Assembly: GCA_964653075.1 (NCBI GenBank)
Contig: CAZZAX010000005.1
Coordinates: 1-64,000 of the forward strand
Direction of reading: 5' to 3'
Source: NIOZ-UU13 sp964653075
GTDB lineage: Bacteria > Planctomycetota > Phycisphaerae > Sedimentisphaerales > Anaerobacaceae
DNA: 64,000 bases
Part shown: piece by piece, positions 43,604 to 52,283 of the stretch
Layout of the letters: the number at the start of each line of letters is the position of its first letter
How positions within the stretch are numbered: the first letter of the stretch is position 1
The notes under the pieces: model-generated
Database searches by the model: none
What the model saw: the letters and a program-made list of their open reading frames with translations, nothing else
What the model was told of the DNA's origin: nothing
Translations under genes and position numbers: made by a program

Positions 43604-45571
43604 ATGGATAGTTTCTCCATAGGAATCAGCGGCCTTCAAGCAGCTCAGAAGGCTTTTGATACAATCGGTAATAATATTGCCAATGCGGCTACCGAGGGCT
43701 ACCACCGTCAGAGAATAGAACTGCGCCCTACTTATTCCTCTCAAGTCGGCGAGGTTCTTTTGGGAGGAGGCGTTGACGTTGTCGGTGTTACCAGGTTAAT
43801 TGATGAACTTCTGGAGAAGGAGATTCTTCGTCAAGAGTCGTTATTAGGGCAGATATCTCAGGAATTTGCAACGCTGCGGACGGTCGAAAATGCATTTGGA
43901 GAGCTTGTGGAGGGGAGCGGTTTAAGCGGAGCTATCGATAAGTTTTTTAATGCATTGCAGGACCTTTCCGCTCATCCGACAGAAATTATCTGGCAAAATC
44001 AGGTTATAACCGAGGCTATGACTATGACCGGCCAATTCAGAACATTGGGAGAATTTCTGACAACACTGGAAGACCAAATTGAGCTGGAAGCCAAGAATAC
44101 GATCACACAAATTAATATCCTTACAAACAGAATAGCCGAACTCAACAACAACATAGAAAAACAGGAAATAGACGGCGGCCAAGCTAATAATTTACGGGAT
44201 CAACGGGACCAGTGCATAAAAGAACTTTCTAAATTCGTTGGAATAGAAACCAGGTCCAGACCGTATGGTGTGGTTGATGTCTACGTAGCCGGAACCCCCG
44301 TGGTGATAAATACCACTGCTATCAACCTGGAGGTGGGTTTGAAAGAAGCGGGGAAACTGGGAGTATCTGTCGCCGGTGCAAACAACTATAACATAAATAC
44401 GGAAGGTGGACGATTAAGCGGATTAATATCTTTAAGAAATAAACAGGTCTCTGATATTCACAATGACCTGGATACTTTGGCAACTGTAATGAAACAGCAG
44501 ATCAATCAATATCATGTACAGGGAGTGGGCTCAGCAGGGTCGTTTACCAACCTGACCGGCTGGCCGGCAACGAGCCAAAATTTGGCCGATTTCGGCTCAA
44601 ACGTAACGGACGGTAAAATATACATCAGAGCTACAAATACGAGCACCGGAGCAATAACCCGTAACGAAATAACTGTTGACAAATCGGCCGATACATTATC
44701 CGACATCGCCACTCTTATCTCAGGTATCACGGGCCTTAGTGCTTCGGTGGTCTCTTCCAAGCTTAATATTCAGGCGGATGCAAACTACAAATTTGATTTT
44801 CTTCCCGCCGTACTGCCACTACCCACCGCCAGCACTTTATCCGGCTCACCGCCAACTATATCCGTATCAGGTATTTATACAGGCACAAATAACGATACCT
44901 TCCAGTTCACAGTAGTAGGCCCAGTAAGCCCTGAATCGGTAGGCAACGGCACTTTACAGCTTGAAGTAAGAAATGGAGCAGCTCAGCTTGTTAGCATTCT
45001 CAATGTAGGTTCCGGGTATGCAGCAGGTGATAAACTTGATTTAGGCAATGGAATCAAAATATCTCTCAGCTCAGGCAGCTTAAATGCAGGTGAAACCTTC
45101 GATGTCGATGCTTTTGCCAGCACCGATACTTCAGGTTTATTAGCTGCGGTTGGAATCAATAGTTTTTTATTGGGCAGCAGTGCTTCGGATGTAGCAGTTT
45201 GTTCAGATATAGCTGCTACACCGGGCCGGGTAGCATCAGCCCTTGGTGCTGATATGACTGACAACACCAACGCTTTACGGATGAACGGCCTGAGAGACCA
45301 GCCTTTAACCAGCTTAAACTCCATGACACCCGGAGAATTTTACCGACAGCTTGTAACAGACATCGGTCAACAGCTATTTGTCAAAGAGGCCCGCAAAGAC
45401 AATATCGAATCTATGGTCCAAAACCTGAGCAACCAACAAGGCGAATTAAGCGGCGTCAACATCAACGACGAAGCCGCCCAGATATTAGCCTTCGAGCAGA
45501 TGTTCCAGGCAATGGGTAAATACCTGGGTACCATTCAGTCATCATTGTTAACAATTATGGAGATACTGTGA
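43604..45571 (+). CDS. flgK: Hook-filament junction protein FlgK
   Basis: 655 residues. N-terminus MDSFSIGISGLQAAQKAFDT, IGNNIANAATEGYHRQRIEL; conserved LTNRIAELNNNIEKQ...NNLRDQRDQCIKELSKFVGI near residues 180-215; C-terminus SNQQGELSGVNINDEAAQIL, AFEQMFQAMGKYLG. Joins hook to filament. The domain in the middle is rich in Thr, Ser and Gly. Weak ribosome-binding site. Confidence 0.95.
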   Translation: MDSFSIGISGLQAAQKAFDTIGNNIANAATEGYHRQRIELRPTYSSQVGEVLLGGGVDVVGVTRLIDELLEKEILRQESLLGQISQEFATLRTVENAFGELVEGSGLSGAIDKFFNALQDLSAHPTEIIWQNQVITEAMTMTGQFRTLGEFLTTLEDQIELEAKNTITQINILTNRIAELNNNIEKQEIDGGQANNLRDQRDQCIKELSKFVGIETRSRPYGVVDVYVAGTPVVINTTAINLEVGLKEAGKLGVSVAGANNYNINTEGGRLSGLISLRNKQVSDIHNDLDTLATVMKQQINQYHVQGVGSAGSFTNLTGWPATSQNLADFGSNVTDGKIYIRATNTSTGAITRNEITVDKSADTLSDIATLISGITGLSASVVSSKLNIQADANYKFDFLPAVLPLPTASTLSGSPPTISVSGIYTGTNNDTFQFTVVGPVSPESVGNGTLQLEVRNGAAQLVSILNVGSGYAAGDKLDLGNGIKISLSSGSLNAGETFDVDAFASTDTSGLLAAVGINSFLLGSSASDVAVCSDIAATPGRVASALGADMTDNTNALRMNGLRDQPLTSLNSMTPGEFYRQLVTDIGQQLFVKEARKDNIESMVQNLSNQQGELSGVNINDEAAQILAFEQMFQAMGKYLGTIQSSLLTIMEIL

Positions 45572-45623
45572 AAAATATAAAACACATGCTTTGATTAGCT
45601 AAACAAGATATGGGAAATTAACA

Positions 45624-46805
45624 ATGAGCGGATCACTGAACAATATTTATAATAATGTCAGTTTTGCATTGAATCTTCATACCAAAGCGATGGCCGTCCT
45701 GCAGGAACAGGCTTCTACAGGCTCACGGATAAACAGAGTCTCTGATGATCCTACGGCCGCTTATCGGATTTTAGGACTGAATACCAATGACAGATCCCTG
45801 GAAAATTATGTAAACAACCTCTCGGAAGTCGTAAGCATTTTGGAGCTTTCATCTACAGTTGTCCAGGAATTAACATCAGGTTTCACCGACACCCTATCAC
45901 GCATAACTCAAATTATCAGCGGCATCTACGACGATGCAGCAAGACAAAGAACTGCCGAAGGAATCAATGATATATTAGAGCAGACAGTCTCACTGGCCAA
46001 TACTAAACATATGGACCAATATCTCTTTGGAGGAACCGATACGGGAGCTGCTCCATATACGGTGGAACGTACCAACGGGAAAATAACCAAAGTAACTTAT
46101 AACGGCAGCTTCGAGAATAGAGATATAGAGGTAGCCCCGGGCGTGGAATCATCGGCTTTCTACATTGGGGATGATATATTTCGCTCCAACGAGCGCAGTA
46201 CCCCGTTTTTTAGCGGTAATACCGGAGCCCAATCCGGCACCGGGACTTCAAGCTGCAGCGGAGGGGTCTGGCTGACAGTAACCGGCTCAACAGGCAATTA
46301 TGATCTCTCTATTGACGGCGGATTGAGTACTGTCCATACCGACGGCTCAGATACCAACTTAGCTGTAACAGATCCGCAAACAAAAGAAATCCTATATGTT
46401 GATACCACAGGAATAACCGGTACAGGAGTTGATTTAGTAAGAATACCAGGAACTTATGATATCTTTAATACCCTTATTATCATTCGTGAAATATTGGAAA
46501 ATCAAAATGGACTTCCCGATGCACAAGTGCTTGAGCTGGCAAAACTATTACCATACTCAATAGATGAAATAAGCAAAGTTTTGGTGAAAGCCGAGGTATC
46601 TATTGGTTCCAAAATCGGCTTTCTGGACGATCTCCAACATAGTCTAAAAGACATTCAATACAATACCGAGGATGAAACGACCCGTTTACAGGAAGCAGAT
46701 ATTGCCCAAATAGCTATAGACTTGTCCCGCCGGGAGGTTCTATATCAAATGTCATTATCCGTGGCCGCAAAGCTTATGTCCATGTCGCTGTTGAATTACA
46801 TCTGA
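45624..46805 (+). CDS. flgL: Hook-filament junction protein FlgL
   Basis: 393 residues. N-terminus NNVSFALNLHTKAMAVLQEQ, ASTGSRINRVSDDPTAAYRI, the flagellin/FlgL pattern; C-terminal helix DEEDETTRLQEADIAQIAID-like region, ending VLYQMSLSVAAKLMSMSLLN. Second junction protein. Surface region rich in Ser and Thr. The flagellin gene itself is not in the window. Confidence 0.94.
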   Translation: MSGSLNNIYNNVSFALNLHTKAMAVLQEQASTGSRINRVSDDPTAAYRILGLNTNDRSLENYVNNLSEVVSILELSSTVVQELTSGFTDTLSRITQIISGIYDDAARQRTAEGINDILEQTVSLANTKHMDQYLFGGTDTGAAPYTVERTNGKITKVTYNGSFENRDIEVAPGVESSAFYIGDDIFRSNERSTPFFSGNTGAQSGTGTSSCSGGVWLTVTGSTGNYDLSIDGGLSTVHTDGSDTNLAVTDPQTKEILYVDTTGITGTGVDLVRIPGTYDIFNTLIIIREILENQNGLPDAQVLELAKLLPYSIDEISKVLVKAEVSIGSKIGFLDDLQHSLKDIQYNTEDETTRLQEADIAQIAIDLSRREVLYQMSLSVAAKLMSMSLLNYI

Positions 46806-46874
46806 TAGCCTTGAACAATTTATAACATAAGCCGCGATTACCAACGGTTATTTTGAAATTACAGGTGATTATAA

Positions 46875-48773
46875 GTGTCATTGGAAACAAAAAATACAGT
46901 AGATATCGCATCGCTTCGGCCCAGAAGAACTAAAATAGCATTCTTTGCTGCCAGGAATGATATTAATGACCTATATGAGATTTACGCCTTTGCAAAAACA
47001 AAGTTCTCTGTGCAGGTTTTCGATAGCGGCAATCTCAGAAGAGTGTTCGAGTTAATGAAGTGGAGCAACATTTGCTGGTTTGAAGGTCTCGGCGAGCTTA
47101 CAGTATCGGCTTCCCACTTATCCAAGGCTTGTAGAAGCATTGTGCGAATAAACGAAAACGAGCTTCGAAGTGAATCGGTCGGGAAGATAAACTGGCAAAA
47201 CGTTGACGTGCTCGTTGTCGATGGGCCAAAACCTGCACGCGAAAATATTCCTGGTATTAGTCCGCAAACAGCGGTTATTACAATCACGCCGAATAGCGAA
47301 AGACTTAATAAAGATTATGGAACAAAAAACTACCGAAGCGATGTGTTTTCGAGAGTCAATGCACTTTTTTTTGAATTGGAAAAAAAGCCGTTTGCCTACA
47401 ACAAAGAAACCAGCTTTTGCAGAGACAGACTCGTGCAATATTGCCGCGGCAGAGGCATCGACGTAGGCTGCGGCGACAATAAGATATTGCCCGAAGCTAT
47501 CGGTGTTGATATAGCCGATGCGGCAAATGAGGTCACGGCTGACGCACGACAATTGCCTTTTGAAGATGAATTGATGGATTATGTTTTCAGTTCCCATTGT
47601 CTTGAGGACATCGAAGATACAGGCGGCGCACTGTCTGAATGGATGAGGGTTTTGCGACCCGGGGGCAATCTTGTTCTTTACTTACCTCATAAGAATTTTT
47701 ATCCAAGAGCAGGTACACCTGATGCTAACCCTAATCACAAGTATGACCTGTACCCAAACTTTGTTTTGGCGGCTTTGTCCGAGACAAACGACTATGAGAT
47801 TCTTCACATCGACGAGGCTGGTACCGGCGGGGAGCGCAGTTTTTCATTAGTTGTTCGCAAGGTGCATAGAGAACATCCTGAGCGAAAGATTCTCGTTGAT
47901 TATCATGCCGCCATAGGAGATATCATCTGCGCTGAACCTGCCATCAGAGCCCTCAAACAGCAGTTAGGAGATAGTGTAGCGATAACCCTTCGGGTAACAT
48001 ATCCGGAACTCTTCCGTAATCATCCAGATGTTAGCCGAGTTGAACACACTATGTTTCCATCTCGCTGCAATGTTTACGAAAAAAAGTATGAGCTTTCTAC
48101 CAACCCCACAAAGCAGAATCGTCGTTCACATCTTGTTGACAGAGCAGCGAAGCAAATAGGAATTACTTTGTCTCTGGACGACAGGATTCCTCGAATCTAC
48201 CTTGACCGGTGGGATGAGGTGATGCTGGAAAAATTTCATTTACCGGATTGTGGAGAGCTTAAAATTGCTATCGGCCCACATGTTCGTTGGCCATCGAGGC
48301 AATGGGTCAGTAGCAAATGGTCCGAACTTTGCACAACACTCAAGAAGCATCTTGGTGCTACTATCATACAACTGGGTACTGCGGAGGCCTATACAGCAAA
48401 TTTTGGTATTGACCTTGTTGGGCAAACCTCAAGCCGTGAGGCGGCGGCGGTTTTAAGCCGATGCGACCTTCTTGTGAGTGTCGATACGGGTCTGGCACAT
48501 CTGGCAGCGGCAGTTGGTACACCCTGCGTAGGCATTTTTGGGCCTATTTATCCCGAACTGCGTATGCATCCGGGCCTTGGGCGAGCGGTAATAGCAGCCA
48601 ATGCAGAGTGTCGTGGATGTTTCCATTGGTACGATGGAGACGTAAGAAGCTGCCCGAAAGGCCATCATGAGTGTATGCAGCTTATCAGCGCCGAATCCGT
48701 GATGGGTGCGATTTATAAGGTCATTGACAGAAGCAATTTGCCACAAATTTCCGTGGAAAAGGAATTAATTTAA
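46875..48773 (+). CDS. Three-part fusion: GT4-like N-domain, methyltransferase, GT9 glycosyltransferase
   Basis: 632 residues, GTG start with AGGTGAT upstream. Part 1 (about 18-165) is alike to the N-terminal glycosyltransferase half of the protein at 49007 (KIAFFAARNDIND... and MKWSNICWFE against MEWSDISWFE) but lacks a donor-binding half. Part 2 (about 190-330) is a Class I SAM methyltransferase: GIDVGCGDNKILPEAIGVDI, then ADARQLPFEDELMDYVFSSH and MRVLRPGGNLVLYL. Part 3 (about 337-620) is a GT9/heptosyltransferase: ILVDYHAAIGDIICAEPAIR and SVDTGLAHLAAAVGTPCVGI. It probably adds and modifies a glycan near the flagellar filament; target is inferred from position after flgL. Confidence 0.85.
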   Translation: MSLETKNTVDIASLRPRRTKIAFFAARNDINDLYEIYAFAKTKFSVQVFDSGNLRRVFELMKWSNICWFEGLGELTVSASHLSKACRSIVRINENELRSESVGKINWQNVDVLVVDGPKPARENIPGISPQTAVITITPNSERLNKDYGTKNYRSDVFSRVNALFFELEKKPFAYNKETSFCRDRLVQYCRGRGIDVGCGDNKILPEAIGVDIADAANEVTADARQLPFEDELMDYVFSSHCLEDIEDTGGALSEWMRVLRPGGNLVLYLPHKNFYPRAGTPDANPNHKYDLYPNFVLAALSETNDYEILHIDEAGTGGERSFSLVVRKVHREHPERKILVDYHAAIGDIICAEPAIRALKQQLGDSVAITLRVTYPELFRNHPDVSRVEHTMFPSRCNVYEKKYELSTNPTKQNRRSHLVDRAAKQIGITLSLDDRIPRIYLDRWDEVMLEKFHLPDCGELKIAIGPHVRWPSRQWVSSKWSELCTTLKKHLGATIIQLGTAEAYTANFGIDLVGQTSSREAAAVLSRCDLLVSVDTGLAHLAAAVGTPCVGIFGPIYPELRMHPGLGRAVIAANAECRGCFHWYDGDVRSCPKGHHECMQLISAESVMGAIYKVIDRSNLPQISVEKELI

Positions 48774-48781
48774 TTAGTTGA

Positions 48782-48820
48782 GTACAACACTTGAACACCT
48801 TGTGTGTTCGATATTTGTAC
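48782..48820. terminator. Hairpin after the flg operon
   Basis: Outer arms GTACAA (48782-48787) and TTGTAC (48815-48820) and an inner stem around GAACAC/GTGTTC form an imperfect hairpin just after the stop codon at 48773. There is no U run, so it may be a weak terminator or a binding site. Confidence 0.4.
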
Positions 48821-48882
48821 AGATTTTGAATTGTAACGAGCAAAATCGCCAATCTCGGCATATGGGGATTAGTGCCAGTTAA

Positions 48883-48898
48883 CGGCACGAAATTTGCT
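48883..48898 (+). promoter_or_regulatory. Sigma-54 promoter of the glycan island
   Basis: CGGCACGAAATTTGCT: -24 (GGCACG) and -12 (TTTGC), exactly 10 bases between GG and GC, like the promoters of the two flagellar operons. Expected start near 48909, about 98 bases before the ATG at 49007. A palindrome GTGCC-N7-GGCAC (48873-48889 region) overlaps the -24. Confidence 0.65.
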
Positions 48899-49006
48899 CT
48901 AATGTTAAATTGTAGATTACGGCTATGTGATAGCCTGTCCTTTAATGGTCTCTATTTTTTGTGATAGATAGCAAGATGGAAACCCAAGAATTTAGGAGTA
49001 AATCGA

Positions 49007-50569
49007 ATGGCGATAATGGGGTCAAATTCGAATCAGAGAGAGAGAAAAAGACAAAATAACATACCTGTAAACTCTAATCATTACGAAAGGGGTTTAGAAT
49101 TAGCTGAAGCCGGCAACTATCAGGAAGCTTTAGCTTGTATGCAGGAACATCTTCGCAAAACCGGTGGCGACGCACAAGTACTGAATGATATAGGAGCAAT
49201 CCTGCATTGCCTTGGTCGCTCAGATGAAGCCATCGAGCATTTTATCAAAGCCCGGAGGTACCACACGGACTCCACGGAAATATTGTGGAACCTCGCAGAG
49301 ACATATCTTGCTGTCGGAAAAGCAAAGGAAACTATGCAGCTTTTCGATAGTATGGAGCGGCTGGGTATATTGAACGTGGACGTAGTTAACAGAACCGCCA
49401 ACTTATTCCTGCAACAGAATAATAAGGCCGACGCCATCGAAATACTGCTTCGCTCACTACGAATCTGGCCTAACCAGGAGATTCTCAAGCCGATGATTGA
49501 AGTGATTCGTTACAAAAGGCCCAAGATAGCTTTCTTTTGTGGACTAAAAGGTGACACAAAATTTCTAACGGATATTTGCGCATTTACCGAGCGCCGCTAT
49601 CCCGTGACATTCTTTGAGGGAGATAATATTAACCAGATGTATGAATTAATGGAATGGAGCGATATTTCGTGGTTTGAGTGGTGTACTAATATAGCAGTGG
49701 AAGCATCAAAATTACCCAAGGTATGCAGGAATATCGTACGGCTTCACCGTTTTGAGGCTTATGGCGATTGGCCGGGCCAGGTCCAATGGGAAAATATAGA
49801 TACACTAATCACCGTTGGCAACTCGTTCGTTAAAGAAAGCCTGCTTAAACAAGTTCCAGACATTAACAACCGAACACGGCTCACTACTATTCAAAATGGT
49901 GTTAACCTCGATAAATTCAAGTTCATCGAAAAACCACGAGGCAAAAATATTGCCTGCGCCGGTTATCTGAATATGAGAAAGAATCCGATGTTCCTTCTGC
50001 AATCTATGCAGAAACTGCATTACATTGATCCGGAATATAAGCTGTTTTTTGCCGGAGTCTTTCAAAACCCAATGCTTGAACAGTACATCAAGCATATAAT
50101 CCAACAACTTGAACTAACGGATGTGGTGTTTTTCGACGGCTGGCAGGAGGATATAAATTCCTGGCTGGAAGACAAACACTATATCGTTTCTGGTAGTATC
50201 GGAGAAAGCCAGGGTATGGGCGTGATGGAAGGTATGGCCCTGGGATTGAAAGCTGTTATCCATAATTTCCCGGGAGCAAACCAGATATTTCCATCAGAGT
50301 TCTTATTTAATATTTCAGAAGAATTCTGCAATCAAATTCTTTCCGATAATTACCAACCCAAAAGATATCGCGGATTCGTCGAAGAAAACTATCCGCTTAA
50401 AAACCAGTTGAGCGATATCAACAATATCTTCACCCAATTTGAAGTCGAGATAGATTCAGAACAAGCCAGGTCGAAGTTTTGTGATAACCTGCAAAATATG
50501 AATCTTGAAGAGATAAGATTACCAACAGAATTTTCCGTTCCAATGTCAGAGAACAACTCGATTGTGTAA
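49007..50569 (+). CDS. TPR-glycosyltransferase (GT-B, GT4-like) fusion
   Basis: 520 residues, TAGGAGTAAATCGA before the ATG. Residues about 20-165 form four TPRs (YERGLELAEAGNYQEALACM..., AKETMQLFDSMERL). The rest (about 170-495) is GT-B: KIAFFCGLKGDTKF, ENIDTLITVGNSFV, TIQNGVNLDKF, GYLNMRKNPMFLLQ and GESQGMGVMEGMALGLKAVI, the last like the GT4 donor-binding E-x7-E region. TPR-glycosyltransferase fusions often act in O-linked or flagellin glycosylation. First gene behind a sigma-54 promoter. Confidence 0.85.
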   Translation: MAIMGSNSNQRERKRQNNIPVNSNHYERGLELAEAGNYQEALACMQEHLRKTGGDAQVLNDIGAILHCLGRSDEAIEHFIKARRYHTDSTEILWNLAETYLAVGKAKETMQLFDSMERLGILNVDVVNRTANLFLQQNNKADAIEILLRSLRIWPNQEILKPMIEVIRYKRPKIAFFCGLKGDTKFLTDICAFTERRYPVTFFEGDNINQMYELMEWSDISWFEWCTNIAVEASKLPKVCRNIVRLHRFEAYGDWPGQVQWENIDTLITVGNSFVKESLLKQVPDINNRTRLTTIQNGVNLDKFKFIEKPRGKNIACAGYLNMRKNPMFLLQSMQKLHYIDPEYKLFFAGVFQNPMLEQYIKHIIQQLELTDVVFFDGWQEDINSWLEDKHYIVSGSIGESQGMGVMEGMALGLKAVIHNFPGANQIFPSEFLFNISEEFCNQILSDNYQPKRYRGFVEENYPLKNQLSDINNIFTQFEVEIDSEQARSKFCDNLQNMNLEEIRLPTEFSVPMSENNSIV

Positions 50570-50580
50570 TTTTTCAGAAT

Positions 50581-52200
50581 ATGCCAGATACTCCTAGAAT
50601 GTCAAAAAAATACGAGAGAGTTCCAAAGCACAACGAACCGTCTTTTGAGTCAAATAAAAAGGCCGGGCCGGTAGTTACTGTGCTGGTCCCTACTTTTAAT
50701 CGGCGCAGATACTTCGCTGAGGCCCTGGCCAGTGTTGTGTGCCAGAATTATAGAAATCTTCAGATAATCGTAATAAACGACGGCGGTGAAGACGTAAGCG
50801 ATATAGTTAATTCGTTTGGCGACAAGCGGCTAATTTTTATCGACAGAAAAGAGAATCGCGGCAAGGCCTATTCGCTCAATGAAGCATTAGCTCGAGCTGA
50901 AGGTAAATACGTTGCCTACCTTGACGACGATGACCTGCATTATCCTAATCACATCGAAACTCTGGTCGATGCTCTTGAAAACAAAAGCGACTGCCAGGTT
51001 GCATACAGCGATTTGTATAAAGTGTATTGTAAAGTTTGCCCTGACGGCAGCCAGCAGGTTTTAAGCAAGATTGTTGAATTCTGCCGGGACTTTGACCGAT
51101 TTGTTATTCTCTACTTCAATCAAACCGTGCACCAAAGCCTGATGCACCGTAGGGATTTGCTTGAAAAAACCGGGCACTATAACGAGGACCTCAACATTTT
51201 AATCGACTGGGATATGACCCGGCGGCTTGCCTTCTTCTCGGATTTCCATCATGCCCACAGAATCACAGGCGAATTTTATAGACCTGTTGGTGAATGTGAC
51301 AGGATATCAGTACGGGGACGCAAAGACAAGAGCGAGTACCTAAGGAATTTTCTGACGATACGAACCACAAGGCCCTCCAAACCCTGGACTAAACTCGGAG
51401 ATATGTCCATCATTTTTATTACAGAGAGGCTGAACAGGCAAGCGGGCGCAACCCTCGGTTCTATCTGGCAGCGTACCTTCTATCCATACGAAGTTTATCT
51501 GCCCATGCCGACAGCAAGTATCGAAAAACTCAACACTGAGATGCCTAACATAATCCCTGTGCTCGTTAATCCGTTGTCTTCTCAGGCCGAGCGAATAGAT
51601 GCAGCTTTAGCCAGATGTGAGGGTGAATATATTGCCATAGTGCCAAGCGGATTTCCTATGAGAGAATTCTGGGTAGAGGATTCGCTCCATGCTTTGGTCA
51701 ACAGCCCCGTTAGCTGCGAGGGATTTGAACTCGAAGGCTCAACGGACACACTCTGGGCGGCGGTGGTCAGAAAAGATAATCTGCAATATGCTCGCAGGAG
51801 CTTTCCAAACTTGCCGGTACGACAGTCTCTAAAGGCCGCTGGTATTGTGCTAAGACAGCCAGCTTTTGAAGAGCGACCTTTCCAGTTTGACGATTTATTC
51901 CAGGAAGCCCAGTTCGCAGAAAAAACCGGAAACTGGGCACAAGCGGCTCAGATGTTTGAATATCTCGGGGAACATCACCAAAACGAACTGTGGATGAAGT
52001 CACTGGCTACAAAGGCTTTTTTTAATGCCGGCGGGCACACCAGAGCAGCCGAACTCAGTTGCGAGGTCAACCAGCAATGGCCAACGGTGAACACACTTTT
52101 GGTAGAAGCAAAGGTAAACCGAGAAAAAAATTTTTTAAATTCAGCGATTGAATTACTTAAACGAGCAGAACAAATACTTGAAGGAAAAGAATTACAATGA
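50581..52200 (+). CDS. GT2 glycosyltransferase with second GT-A-like and TPR region, copy 1
   Basis: 539 residues. Residues about 28-250: GT-A family 2 (VVTVLVPTFNRRRYFAEALA, IINDGGED-like VINDGGED, AYLDDDDLHYPNHI with the DxD). Residues about 270-395: a second, degenerate GT-A-like half (SIIFITERLNRQAGATLGSI, ARCEGEYIAIVPSGFPM). The C-terminal 110 residues have TPR-like pairs (AEKTGNWAQAAQMFEYLGEH). No clear ribosome-binding site; 11 bases after the previous stop, so translation may be coupled. Paralogue of the gene at 52284. Confidence 0.85.
   Translation: MPDTPRMSKKYERVPKHNEPSFESNKKAGPVVTVLVPTFNRRRYFAEALASVVCQNYRNLQIIVINDGGEDVSDIVNSFGDKRLIFIDRKENRGKAYSLNEALARAEGKYVAYLDDDDLHYPNHIETLVDALENKSDCQVAYSDLYKVYCKVCPDGSQQVLSKIVEFCRDFDRFVILYFNQTVHQSLMHRRDLLEKTGHYNEDLNILIDWDMTRRLAFFSDFHHAHRITGEFYRPVGECDRISVRGRKDKSEYLRNFLTIRTTRPSKPWTKLGDMSIIFITERLNRQAGATLGSIWQRTFYPYEVYLPMPTASIEKLNTEMPNIIPVLVNPLSSQAERIDAALARCEGEYIAIVPSGFPMREFWVEDSLHALVNSPVSCEGFELEGSTDTLWAAVVRKDNLQYARRSFPNLPVRQSLKAAGIVLRQPAFEERPFQFDDLFQEAQFAEKTGNWAQAAQMFEYLGEHHQNELWMKSLATKAFFNAGGHTRAAELSCEVNQQWPTVNTLLVEAKVNREKNFLNSAIELLKRAEQILEGKELQ
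50843..51032 (+). repeat. 190-base block identical to 52489-52678
   Basis: Every base, including silent positions, is the same in both GT2 genes over 190 bases, while the flanks differ at many positions. Indicates recent duplication or gene conversion. Confidence 0.85.
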
Positions 52201-52283
52201 ACGTATCACACAATAATACCGTTGAGGGACACCGCTCGTTCCACGATTTACCACTGCGCTGGTTATGAAGGGATGGTTGTAGA

